Below are positions 1-9,413 of a stretch of 64,000 bases of DNA, in pieces. The stretch is from Takakia lepidozioides (lineage: Eukaryota; Streptophyta; Takakiopsida; Takakiales; Takakiaceae): the NCBI GenBank assembly GCA_030704615.1, contig CM060732.1, positions 33,399,053 to 33,463,052 on the forward strand, given 5' to 3'. The first letter of the stretch is position 1; each line of letters starts with the position of its first letter. The translations under genes and the position numbers were made by a program. The notes beneath the pieces were generated by a model. The model had not been told where the DNA came from and did not search any database. It saw only the letters and a list, made by a program, of their open reading frames with translations.

Positions 1-337
1 TATCTCTAGAATTGTTAATGACAAATGTAAAGCGTCCAAGGGACATGTTCTGAACAGTTGTGTCTTTTCATGTACGAATCCATGGTCGCTTGATATTGCG
101 GCACGCACTGCCACCCTCGCACGCCATTCTACGTTATGCAGAAGCTGCTGATCAGGACCCCTCTCTCGGCCGATTGCTCTCCTCTCGAACACTCTTCACA
201 CTGCGTTCTCCAAGATTGAGTAAGCTGATCGTTGAACCGCCGTTCTGCCTATTATTTTCAACTCCTCGATGGATGCCACACTTTGGAAAACAAAAAATCC
301 TCTGATTCTACTAAACTAACTAATCTTGACAAGGGAG

Positions 338-415
338 ACTAGTAGGAGAGAGAGAGAAAGAAGGAAAGAGAGAGCGCGAGAGAGGAAGAGAGAGTGAAGG
401 AAGAACAAGAGAGGA
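338..415. repeat. Purine-rich GA simple repeat
   Basis: An almost pure A/G tract of GAGA and AAGGAAAG units. The complementary pyrimidine tract sits in the right arm at about 57360-57455 with extra TTTC units, showing length change since the arms separated. Confidence 0.8.
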
Positions 416-1085
416 ACTAGATTGTCCCCGTTCTCTCTTTCGCCGGCTGATTTATTTCAGTCCGTCGTCCTACATCCCGTCACTTGTTTTGACTACTTTC
501 ATCCATCTCTTTCTCCAAAAATAATAAATTACTACTGGTACATTTAAGCACTGACACCTAGTTAGAGTTATTAATTAATTTTCCCTAGAGTGTACATTAA
601 TATAAGTTTTTTTTTTGTTTTAATCCTTCAGATCTGCACCCTCCACCTAAACGGTCCAGATCGAACCACGTGTTCTTCCTCCATTCATTGTCATCCGTCC
701 AGAGATCCAGCCCGTAATCCATCCATCCATGGTTCCATCCGCTGATTTCATCCATTTTCATTCTTCCTCATAATTTCCATCCATCCAGGGACATACCAAC
801 TTAAATTGATACATGAACCGTTTTAAATCCTCATGAATGTTGCTCCTCATCCATGTCACTCATCCATTTGGGAAGTGGGATCGCTACCCTTGATCAACCA
901 ATATCCAGCGGTTCACATTTATCCTTGTTTTCCCATTAGATCCCTTTCCCGTGCTATGTTGAGATCGGGGAGAGGTTCCCATGCTTGAAGTAGCGAGTTG
1001 TAGCGTTGTTCTGAGAGTCGTCTACTGGTGAGATCCTCCAGCAAGATAAGCATATTTGCTAACTTACAAAGACATCGATCCTGAA

Positions 1086-1529
1086 TCATTCTTGGCGTTG
1101 AAGACTATTCGATGAGACTAAATCATACCTCCATACCATGTAGCCTCTAGGGTACTGTCCGCAAACCAAAAGCTGAGTTCCTGTAACTGTCGACTCCTTG
1201 TTGGAAACTTCAAAGGTATAATCCACAGGGCAGCCTGGCAGACAACGCCAACGCGTACTACCGGAATCAAACGCCCACCACTTCCGTGCACTAATGACAG
1301 GCTGTACATTGTGTGCAGGACCAGCCAACATGTAAACCCATTCCTCCGTGATCTCTACCCGTTTGCGAGTCTCAAGGACGTTGTTGCGGCCTTCGTCATC
1401 AATCACCGCTAGCGCATTCTGCCATTTCTTACAACCACCTGTCAACGGTAAATAATAAGAGCGAGGCACCCGTGCAACGCATTCTAGTGTCACATAGTCT
1501 GTCAATCCCGGAGTCAAGGAGTTGTCCTT
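1086..1529 (-). pseudogene. F-box/kelch-repeat protein fragment, left copy
   Basis: The minus-strand frame reads from the gap edge to a stop at 1086. It contains ARVPRSYYLPL followed by KKWQNAL, RKRVEITEEWVYMLAG, WWAFDSGSTRWRCLP and GTQLLVCGQYPRGYMVWRYD. This order matches plant F-box/kelch proteins of the SKIP11/At1g14330 type: end of the F-box, the 'ITEEWVYML' linker, then the first kelch blade. Such proteins are usually 350-450 residues; here the frame ends soon after the first kelch repeat, so the copy is truncated. The 5' end lies in the N gap. Relative to the right copy (56223-56688) this one keeps the frame through GCPVDYTFEVSNKES, where the right copy has lost bases. Function in a living copy would be substrate choice for an SCF ubiquitin ligase; here it is probably non-functional. 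Confidence 0.7.
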
Positions 1530-2029
1530 NNNNNNNNNNNNNNNNNNNNNNNNNNNNNNNNNNNNNNNNNNNNNNNNNNNNNNNNNNNNNNNNNNNNNNN
1601 NNNNNNNNNNNNNNNNNNNNNNNNNNNNNNNNNNNNNNNNNNNNNNNNNNNNNNNNNNNNNNNNNNNNNNNNNNNNNNNNNNNNNNNNNNNNNNNNNNNN
1701 NNNNNNNNNNNNNNNNNNNNNNNNNNNNNNNNNNNNNNNNNNNNNNNNNNNNNNNNNNNNNNNNNNNNNNNNNNNNNNNNNNNNNNNNNNNNNNNNNNNN
1801 NNNNNNNNNNNNNNNNNNNNNNNNNNNNNNNNNNNNNNNNNNNNNNNNNNNNNNNNNNNNNNNNNNNNNNNNNNNNNNNNNNNNNNNNNNNNNNNNNNNN
1901 NNNNNNNNNNNNNNNNNNNNNNNNNNNNNNNNNNNNNNNNNNNNNNNNNNNNNNNNNNNNNNNNNNNNNNNNNNNNNNNNNNNNNNNNNNNNNNNNNNNN
2001 NNNNNNNNNNNNNNNNNNNNNNNNNNNNN
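1530..2029. other. Assembly gap of exactly 500 N
   Basis: The run of N is exactly 500 bases long, a common placeholder length in proximity-ligation scaffolding rather than a measured distance. The inner edge of the left inverted arm and the start of element E1 both lie at this gap, so the adjacency of 1-1529 with 2030 onward should not be taken as proven. Confidence 0.95.
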
Positions 2030-2149
2030 CGTACACCCACCCGATCCCCGAGCGCGGGTACTCCTGCCGGGCCTAGCCCTCTGCGATTCAAAGACGCGTC
2101 TTCGAAGGGCAAGTTCAAAGTCTCAGAGATCGACTCGCGTTCTTCGATC

Positions 2150-5100
2150 ATGGAGAATCGCCAGCAGGGGTCGGGCCCTTCTCCAGCAAAGTCGAAGAAG
2201 AAGCAGCCCGTCCCTCTACTGGCTTCTGAACCGGCTCAGGCCGATTCACCCCCCCAACGCGAATGAAGCAGCAGGGTAGAAGACAGATTCTATTGCAGCA
2301 GACACCTTCACCTGCAAGGATGAGGAAGCAGAAGGCAATCAGGGCGACGGCCGAACAATCTCCCGCAAAACCGCTTCCACGAGCTGAAGCTCAGTTCCTG
2401 GAGGATTTCCCGCCTGCAGATGTTGGGGCCGACTCTGCTGCAGCGAAGGCAATGGGATTGACCGTTGATCTCGATTTGGTACCGGAGGAGGGTGCTGCCG
2501 CTGAACGTTCGCAGGCAGACCTCACCACCGATGAGCTAGCAGGCCCGGAGGAGGCCTCTGCAGTGGCAGAATTGCCCGCACACAGGCCCCAGAGTGCAGC
2601 TCCAGTTAAGGATGCTCCACCTGCTCAGCCACTACCGACACCTACAGACATGTCTCCGGAGGATTTCAAAAGTGCAGCGGATAAAATGTTGGAGGAGACA
2701 CACAGTAGCATTGGCAGAGTTCTGGGCAGCAGGGTATTCCAGCGGACTCTTCGAATCCCACTCTGTCGCATGGTCTCCCTTCCCATCGTCAGGCAGGCCC
2801 TTCCGGAGATGTGGATAAGCTCAAGTTCGCATTTCGAGAAGGGTACCGTCTGGGATCGGCAGCGTTTTACGTTTCCATAGAGAATGAGGACGGCGAAACC
2901 CGTGGACCCACTGCCGATGAATTGTCAACGTGGGATACCCACTGGCACACTCGCAACCACGAATTCGAGGCGACGCTGAAGGGTGATCCCGACTTCGGCC
3001 ATATGTCGGGAAAAATGTTCTTTGTGTGGGACGGGAATCACCGACTTCTCGCCTGCTGGGAGTACATCAAGCAGAACCATGCCAAGCACATTGGCTGGCA
3101 TTACATGGTGGAGTGTGTCATCCTCAAGGTGAAGGCGGCAGACTCCTCCCTCCTCAAGAATGCCATGGCGGACCTCAACTCGTAAGATACTCATACCCTC
3201 CCTAGCACATTCGAAATGCGGTGCCGCATTTCGGTTTCCATTCTGGTTTGATTCCGTGCTTCCGTGTACTGAACTGGAGAGTGTGCCTTGCAGGGTCACT
3301 GAGAATGCGTACGTGCATACCCACATGGCACATATGCTGTACAGGGTGAGGAAAACTGGTCTTACTGATCCGCAGATGTTTGCGGAAATGCTGGAGCCGG
3401 AGCTCATTCAGAAAGCCGTTGCAAAAACAGACCGGACATGGTATCGTCTCACTATGGATGGAATGGTGGAGGTGATATACGAAGTAAGTCGTGCTCCAAT
3501 TTCCCTCTGCTCATCCTTCCCCAATTTCCAGTAATGTTTCCACATGAATCGAATGTAACGCTTCTGCATGTTTTTGTTGGCAGTCAAACATCAAGCTGGA
3601 TTTGGCCCATGCCAAACGCTTCTTCATGGAAAGTGAGGGGCAGGTGAAAACGTTGCAGTCATTGACTGAGCACTTGAAGGAAGCCGGTGTCAAGTCCAGA
3701 ACCAAATACAAGTCAAAGCTTGTGAAGCTGGTGGCAATTGCAGATCCGGCACTTGGAAAGGACTTCATCCCCGAGATTGCAAAACACTATTCTCGGGCCA
3801 TGCAGCCGACCATGCAATTGGAGAAACTGCATCACCTCTCAACGGCATGTGTGGAGGCAAAAGAGAAGGTGAGGTTTCAATGCACTGAATTTCCTTCCTA
3901 GCAATAGCCACTCTCTTCCAGCCACTGACATTGGATCGGAAATGGCAGACACGGTGGCTGTCGATCTGGAATGCATCCGAGAGCATAAGGACAATGTGGT
4001 CTTTTCCACTGGAAGTTTCCGACCCTGCAGTGGATGTGTGGCTCAACCGTATGACTTGGTGGTTCCAGGTAATTCAAGGTACTTCCCCAGATTTGCTTTT
4101 CTGACATGAATTCCCTGAACTGCTACGTGACAATGCATTTGGGAATGGCAGGTAATGTCGAATGCAAAGGAGCAAGTCGTAATGCACACAAATTCGTTCG
4201 GCTTGTACGTCAAATGGGATGGAACACAGACATTGGAAGACTACGTGACACGTTTCAGATGTGCGTACAAGGACAACCTTTTCGCCAGAGAGCTACAGAG
4301 AGCAAGAAGGAGCGTGGAGTTTACACATCAGGAGGGAGCGGGGAAAGCTGCAATGCGAATTGTTTACAGGTGAAGCACAGCTGCCCTTGTATGCGAAGCC
4401 TGGTTACGAGGTTTGTCTCGGAAATGCGGCACCGCATTCGCATTTTATGTTTTCGGTGGCACTCTGCCAGTAGGTTGGTCTCAAGTTTTGCTCACGCATG
4501 CTGACTGCCTTGCAGGTATATGAAATACGTGCTCCTTCAGACAGGGGCCCTGGCTCAAGAGCCCCGTTCTTCATGGCTTGGACCGTGGCGGGCCCAAGCT
4601 GTGTCTACACACCCGAGATGCAGAAACAATGGCATCCCGCGCATCTCGTTGGATGCCCGTGGTACCTGGACATGTCTGGCGGTATTGTTGACGAGTCTGA
4701 GAAAGATCTGCACGCCTTGGCAGAAGAGAAGAGAAAGGAAAGACGTGTCCCTGCTGGGCCAAAGTCGGCAAAGGAATCTGCTGCTCTGGAAGAATCCAGA
4801 AAGGCAGCTGAGATGGCACAAAAGACGGTGGATGCAGCTGTGCAGGCCCAACAGAAGGGGTCGAAGAAGAGGACTCGCCAGCAAGGAGCAGCTGTTGTGA
4901 CACCCGCCAAAACGAAGAAGCAGAAACAGCCTGTTCAGGAAGAGGGTGAGGAAGAGGACTCCGATGGAGACTTTGCAACCAGCCCACCCCCCAAACGCAG
5001 GCTGCCTCCCCTGTGCCCACCGTTGTCACCAGAGGCACGAGAACTGGCTCGGCAAAGAAGGCACTCTTCAACCCCCCAGGGGGGCACCCTTTCGAGCCGG

Positions 5101-6864
5101 TGGAAATGAAGAGGCCGAAAGTGGCTCCCGAAACTGTAGTCCAGTGTGTAAATGAGAGTTTCTTGGCGGCTTTGGATGGACGGGCAGCCAAGTTGGCATA
5201 CATGAAGACCATGGAGGGTCTGAAGGGCAGAGCACTGAAGAAGGCGACTGCCGAAGAGCCTTCCGACACCCCAGGATTTCAGAATATGGTCTCGTTCTTT
5301 GAGAGGGTGTGTGCAGACAAGGATTGTAGGAGGGGCGGAAATGCCACCGAGTGGTCTTGCGATATGATCATCTTGGATATTCCGGACGGAGAGCCTGTGG
5401 AAGGACTGCAAGCTTTGCCATCTTGGAACAGGTACTCGGAGGACTTTTGGAAGAAAGGATTCGGGCTTGCCCGCATGGTGTTGGACGACAGAGGCTGTGT
5501 GGTTGTCCTGGCGAGCAGAGAAAAAACACTCAGACAGGAATTGCGAAGTGGACCCGCAAGAGCGCCGTCCCGATTCTGAAAAAGAAGTGGACGTGCATCA
5601 ACACACTGGGCCTTCGGTCGGAAGGGAAGAAGGTGATTACGACACTGGCACTCGTCCATTTATTTGCTTGGGTGCTTTCAAATGCGGTGCCGCATTCGGT
5701 TTCTAATCGTTTTCCCCTGTGTATGCGACGAAGCAGTTCGATGCATACTGCTTTGTGAAGGAAAACTCCACCTTTGCTTTCCGGAAAGAGGGAGGAAAGG
5801 TTGACCCGAACTGCGACCCACTCGATTACGACGTTATGTTCAACAACGTTCCCAAGGAACTTCTCCCTCATAGCCTCACTTCAACGGAACCCCTGCGGTA
5901 CTCACGGACTCGGAGCCCTGCCTTCATTCAGACAATTATGGAGACATGCACAGACGTGGAGGGCACAGTGCTGGACCTCATCTGTGGGACAGGTATGCAG
6001 AATCTTGATCTCTGCTGTTCTGCAAATTCTCGTTAGGATGTAGTTCGCAACATCTGAAGCGCCATGTGGTAATGTGTGGATGGCATTGTAACAGGTGCCT
6101 CAATGTGGGCTGGGCGGTTTTCCGACCGGCACCTCTTTGCCTACGAGGAGGATTCATCCGTGTGGGGATCCCATCTGGAGGGGCTGCAACGGAATGTGAA
6201 GGCTCCCGACAGAGCGGAAGTCTCCTCGGATTCGTCGGAGTCCGAGGAAGACACAGTGGACATTGATGCAGAGGAGAACCCGGAATACGAGTGAGTGCAA
6301 ACATTGTAAGTTTGCAAAGCCTTCTGGGTCATTTATGTCAAAGGAATTTCCCGACTGTGGTTCTCATTAGTCTCGTTGATGATTGTCATGTGCAGGATTG
6401 CAGGGTCCGGGTCGAAACATGTAGGGCCTACACTTCCTGCCAGGAAGAATGTCCCGTTCTTTGCGAGGGCCGACTTCATGACGAGCCCGGTGAGGGACTA
6501 CTCCCTTCCTAGTTATGCAGCTAAACTCGCAAATACAGCGATTAGAAGAAGTGAGAATCCCAGTAAAGTAGAGCAGATTTTGGAGAGGGCTAGGGAGGAC
6601 AGAAGGATAAGGAAAGAGTTGGCAGCAGCTCAGACAGGTAGACGAGTACGAAAGTACATATGTGATTCAGCGGATGAGAGCGACGCAGACAGGGAGGAGG
6701 ACGACCCAACGGAGGTGAGATGGACAGTTCCGCAAGGGGAAGATGGGATTTTCGAAAGCCTGGCCAACGAGCAGTCCGCTGGAGATGAGAGAGGCACTGA
6801 GGGGGTGGAGGAGGAGCAGGACAGTCTAGAACAGGATGAGGATTCCGATGATTTTCAAGATTAA
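2150..6864 (+). CDS. ParB/Srx-like plus permuted amino-methyltransferase-like protein, copy E1
   Basis: Nine exons with GT-AG introns can be placed: 2150-3181, 3294-3483, 3584-3868, 3922-4068, 4152-4369, 4516-5632, 5737-5992, 6095-6290 and 6396-6864. The N-terminus is disordered and basic (KSKKK). Exon 1 then has IPLCRMVSLPIVR and VWDGNHRLLACWEYI followed by VECVILKV, the pattern of a ParB/sulfiredoxin-fold domain (DG-x-H/R-R-L-x-A, then the IP-x-VV strand). A helical region and a lysine-rich linker follow. The C-terminal part has DMIILDIPDG, then GCVVVLA, then RSPAFIQTIMETC and VLDLICGTG, continuing as GASMWAGRFSDRH: the motif order IV then X/I of beta-class amino-methyltransferases. The last exon is acidic. 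The frame is broken near 2260, 2805, 4550, 5010 and 5520, mostly by one base at homopolymers. The family role is inferred; the start ATG at 2150 is uncertain. Confidence 0.6.
3211..3234. repeat. CGG-TG-CCG palindrome in intron 1 of the E1 methylase-like gene
   Basis: A near-perfect palindrome with the core AAATGCGGTGCCGCATTT, the same unit as the array at 7046-7770. It lies inside the short GT-AG intron 3182-3293. Confidence 0.85.
4419..4441. repeat. CGG-CA-CCG palindrome in intron 5 of the E1 methylase-like gene
   Basis: The unit GAAATGCGGCACCGCATTC lies inside intron 4370-4515. The equivalent intron of element E2 (about 20470-21052) is expanded by many copies of a related palindrome, so this intron is a shared location for the motif. 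Confidence 0.85.
5679..5699. repeat. CGG-TG-CCG palindrome in intron 6 of the E1 methylase-like gene
   Basis: The unit AAATGCGGTGCCGCATT lies in intron 5633-5736, between the exon encoding the motif IV-like segment and the exon encoding the motif I-like segment. Confidence 0.85.
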
Positions 6865-7045
6865 TAGAATTTTAATGAAGTCTCTGTAAATGTAAATTCT
6901 CTTCCAGAGTATATAAAGAAAATTCTGCCCGACATTCGTGACCCCTCTCCAGTGTGCATTCCAGCCACACAATCGCCCAAACCAGGACGCTCCCAAAATC
7001 AGAAATGGGTCAGGGCATTTCCAAAATTTTGGCAACTCTAAGAAC

Positions 7046-7770
7046 CTCTTTTGGAAATGCGGCACCGCATTTCCAAAACAGGGGAGGGACTAATTTATCC
7101 ATTTCAATGTTGGCATAGTAAAAAGTAATCTGAATTGGGAATGCGGTGCCGCATTTCCAAAATTTCCTTTGTCCACACGCCAGTTTTGGCCTCTCCCGCT
7201 CATTGCATGGATGCCACCACGCTTACAGAGGTCGAACAAGGAGGTCGAACAAGGAGGCCGACATGGCGGGATTGGAAATGCGGTGCCGCATTTCCATATT
7301 GGGGATGGTGGTTGTTCGAACTGCAGACCCATCAGCAAAAACTGGCACCGCATTCCATTGTAAAAAAAAAGTCGATGACGGACATGGAAATGCGGCGCCG
7401 CATTTCCAGAACGGACATCGCAATTTGTCAATTTGCAGACCCTCTCTCGGAAATGCGGTAACGCATTCCATCGCGCTGGTCGGAAATAGGTGCACTTTTC
7501 GAAGTGTTGGACGGAAATGCGGCACCGCATTCCCTTGTCCAAAAAGAAGTTTCCATTGCCAATCTGGAAATGCGTCGCCGCATTTGCAATGCCAACCTCG
7601 TTTTCTGATCAATTTATAGACCCGTGTTGGTATTTCGTGTACCTGGACGGAAATGATGCACCGCATTTTCTTGTCCCACATGGAAATGCGGTGCCCCATT
7701 TCGATGCGGACATGGAAATGTGGCGCCGCATTTCGATGCCGACATGGAAATGCGGTGCCGCATTTCAATG
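7046..7770. repeat. E1 palindrome array (AAATGCGG-YR-CCGCATTT)
   Basis: About eleven or twelve copies of a palindrome with consensus AAATGCGGTGCCGCATTT lie at irregular spacing of roughly 30-140 bp, for example near 7052, 7138, 7275, 7385, 7451, 7514, 7566, 7650, 7682, 7713 and 7746. The two central bases vary (TG, CA, CG) while the arms are mostly kept. Sequence between copies is not conserved. The array follows the 3' end of the methylase-like gene after a spacer of about 180 bp. ORFs reading GNAAPHF or EMRHRIS through it are artefacts of the repeat. Confidence 0.9.
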
Positions 7771-8283
7771 TCCGACATGGCGTTACTCTGGTATATTCTT
7801 GACACATGACTCACATACCGGTTACTCTGCTTTATTCAACCAGACAGACAAATTGTAGAAATGAGACATCAAATTGTAAACAGTGGGCCAAATCCGAGAG
7901 TTATTCAACACAATGAAACACAGTCATACAGAAGTGAGGTACATTCCAGGGCACACTCCAGGGCACATTTAAATTTCCCCCGTACAGGATCCTGGACCGA
8001 TGAAGATTGGCTGCTGCATGAATGTAGCCGTTTCAGTTTCCTACCCTGCCATGCAAACTATGGGCAGTCACTGCCAGGTGGGCCGATAGCCACTGGACAC
8101 GACGAAGTCCATCCCCTCTTCGATGTAAATGCGGCGCCGAATTTCCATCCGGGGGGATGGACTTCGGTGGCAGATCTCAAACTATAACTTGTTGATGAGA
8201 AAGATGTATGGCTTCATCCACCGCTGGCGTGATGAACACGTTCCACCTCCGTCGGTGGGTACGTGTGACCCAGATGCTCCATT
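7771..8283. other. Spacer in E1 between array and the next ORF
   Basis: No convincing gene is seen. One palindrome of intermediate type (AAATGCGGCGCCGAATTT) lies at about 8127-8145, combining an E1-type left arm with an E2-type right arm. Confidence 0.5.
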
Positions 8284-8958
8284 TTGGAGGCCGGACTGCT
8301 CTTCCGCTTCGTATCATTTCCAAAATCTAAGGGCTTCGTAGCTGTCCGCAAGGTCATCGGCATCCAAGTCGTCCTCAGGTCCTCCTTTGCAAGGATGCCG
8401 TGCTTCCGGAACCGGGACGACTGCCCCTTTGGAGGCATCGATTATGCAATGTATTCGGCCACATCGGGAGACATTGTTATCTGGTACACAGATTACACAG
8501 AAGATACTGGTTCGATTGTGGAAACATTGGTGGCTTTTGAGTATATCGTAGGCCACTACGCCTTCGAGCGGGGTGACGATCTTGGTTTGAGGAGTCCGTG
8601 GCTCCTGCGCATCCTCGATTCCGATTTTCCCAGCTACGACGGTCACCCATGCAGAAGAAGGCGCACTGCTATGCTGTTGCGGTGGAACTGCTGCCACTGG
8701 ACGTGGGTGGACTCCATCGGAGAGACCTATTCTCCTCGAGGAGTGCGCTCCTCTTCTCCATTGTATGGGGACATTCGCATTGGTGTGGACGACGAAAACG
8801 TGAAGATTTCCATATTCGATGGTGGTATGATTGAAGGGCAGGACATTGTGGTGAACATCACTAGGGGCGGTACAACGGCTGCAATCGACTTTACATGGAG
8901 GAGCCCCAGGACTCATGAGCTAGTTCTGAGAGCAGTCGAAGTCCCATTGACAACGTGA
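8284..8958 (+). CDS. Unrecognised ORF near the right end of E1
   Basis: An open frame of about 220 codons ends at TGA 8956-8958 and is followed by AATAAA at 9042. There is no ATG at its start; the first in-frame ATG is near 8395, or an upstream exon may exist. The product reads as ordinary globular protein, with segments such as GDIVIWYTDYTEDTGSIVET, a tryptophan-rich stretch (RWNCCHWTWVD) and IRIGVDDENVKISIFDGG, but I do not recognise a family. The overlapping antisense frame (8314-8916) is rich in H, C and P and looks like a shadow. No equivalent is seen in E2. Confidence 0.4.
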   Translation: MEAGLLFRFVSFPKSKGFVAVRKVIGIQVVLRSSFARMPCFRNRDDCPFGGIDYAMYSATSGDIVIWYTDYTEDTGSIVETLVAFEYIVGHYAFERGDDLGLRSPWLLRILDSDFPSYDGHPCRRRRTAMLLRWNCCHWTWVDSIGETYSPRGVRSSSPLYGDIRIGVDDENVKISIFDGGMIEGQDIVVNITRGGTTAAIDFTWRSPRTHELVLRAVEVPLTT

Positions 8959-9041
8959 CTTGTATTCAGTAGGCACAGGGCTCAAGATTTGAGGGCACAA
9001 TCAGCACAGTAGACGTGCTTCAAATGCAATTCATGTGGATC

Positions 9042-9047
9042 AATAAA
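9042..9047 (+). terminator. Possible polyadenylation signal AATAAA
   Basis: AATAAA lies 84 bases after the stop of the 8284-8958 ORF and just before a T-rich segment, which fits a 3' end for that gene. The hexamer is short and could occur by chance. Confidence 0.3.
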
Positions 9048-9370
9048 AACCTCATTGTGCCCTCTTTTTATTCTATTCTGTGTCCATTGTTCCGAGAATG
9101 CGTCATTGCTCATTTCGTTTGGGATTGGGAGTGTGGGTGAATTTTGCAAATGGCTGGTAGGCTGAAATGGGCCCCCATTGTACAGAGCAGTACCACCCTA
9201 CCATTCGCGAAACATTGCCTTTCAATATATAATTCTAAATAACATTGCCGAACCTCCTTCATCGGGAGGTCCTTCTCCCCCTATGACCGTGGCACCCTAA
9301 ACCCTATTCCCGCGGACACTCATTTCCGGAAAATAGTGCTGCTCATGTTTTTTTCCACACTTACGACTCT

Positions 9371-9413
9371 GCTCATGGCTCATGCCGCTCATGGCTCATG
9401 GCTCATGAAATAG
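9371..9413 (+). repeat. Right terminus of E1: CTCATG repeats ending GCTCATGAAATAG
   Basis: Five close copies of GCTCATG (with GCC spacers) end in GCTCATGAAATAG. The same arrangement ends E2 at 31171-31211, and the sequences diverge within two bases after TAG, so this marks the element end. The rest of E1 upstream does not resemble E2 here except for this end. No matching left end is visible in the window. Confidence 0.65.

Larger units (their letters stand above)
1..1529. repeat. Left arm of a large inverted duplication
   Basis: The whole stretch is the reverse complement of 56241-57882, with a few substitutions and many single-base length differences in short homopolymers. The arm runs off the left edge of the window and, on the inner side, ends at the N gap, so its full length is unknown. 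It contains the truncated F-box/kelch gene and a purine-rich GA tract at about 338-415. The right partner has an 87-88 bp tandem duplication near 57715-57890 where this arm has one copy. The pairing is seen directly; whether it is a real inverted duplication or a haplotype/scaffolding artefact is undecided. Confidence 0.9.
2030..9413 (+). mobile_element. Element E1: ParB-methylase transposon copy (left end missing)
   Basis: E1 contains the nine-exon ParB/methyltransferase-like gene, an array of CGG-YR-CCG palindromes, a further ORF (8284-8958) and a right terminus made of CTCATG repeats ending GCTCATGAAATAG at 9413. The same terminus ends element E2 at 31211. Immediately beyond 9413 the sequence becomes the interior of a related transposase gene (element E3), so E1 appears to have inserted into E3. 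The left end and any E1 transposase would lie in or beyond the N gap. Membership of a family with E2 and E3 is seen from protein similarity; the mode of transposition is inferred. Confidence 0.6.

Noticed and set aside
1086-2266. ORFs running through the N gap on both strands
   Set aside because: Open frames across N have no meaning; only the sequence on each side was used.
4571-5269. 232-codon minus-strand ORF
   Set aside because: It is antisense to the lysine-rich linker exon of the E1 methylase-like gene, which has homologues in E2.
3211-5699. Intronic palindromes as splicing hairpins with independent origin
   Set aside because: They are the same sequence as the element's array units, so they are treated as members of that repeat family.
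7046-7770. CRISPR-like array of short palindromic repeats
   Set aside because: Spacing is irregular, units are full palindromes with variable centres, there are no cas genes, and the context is a eukaryotic intron-containing transposon.
7090-7858. Overlapping ORFs on both strands with GNAAPHF, EMRHRIS and similar repeats
   Set aside because: They are translations of the palindrome array in different frames, so they are not independent genes.
8314-8916. 200-codon minus-strand ORF opposite the E1 hypothetical gene
   Set aside because: Its composition, rich in H, P, C and S, is typical of antisense reading, and no second feature supports it.
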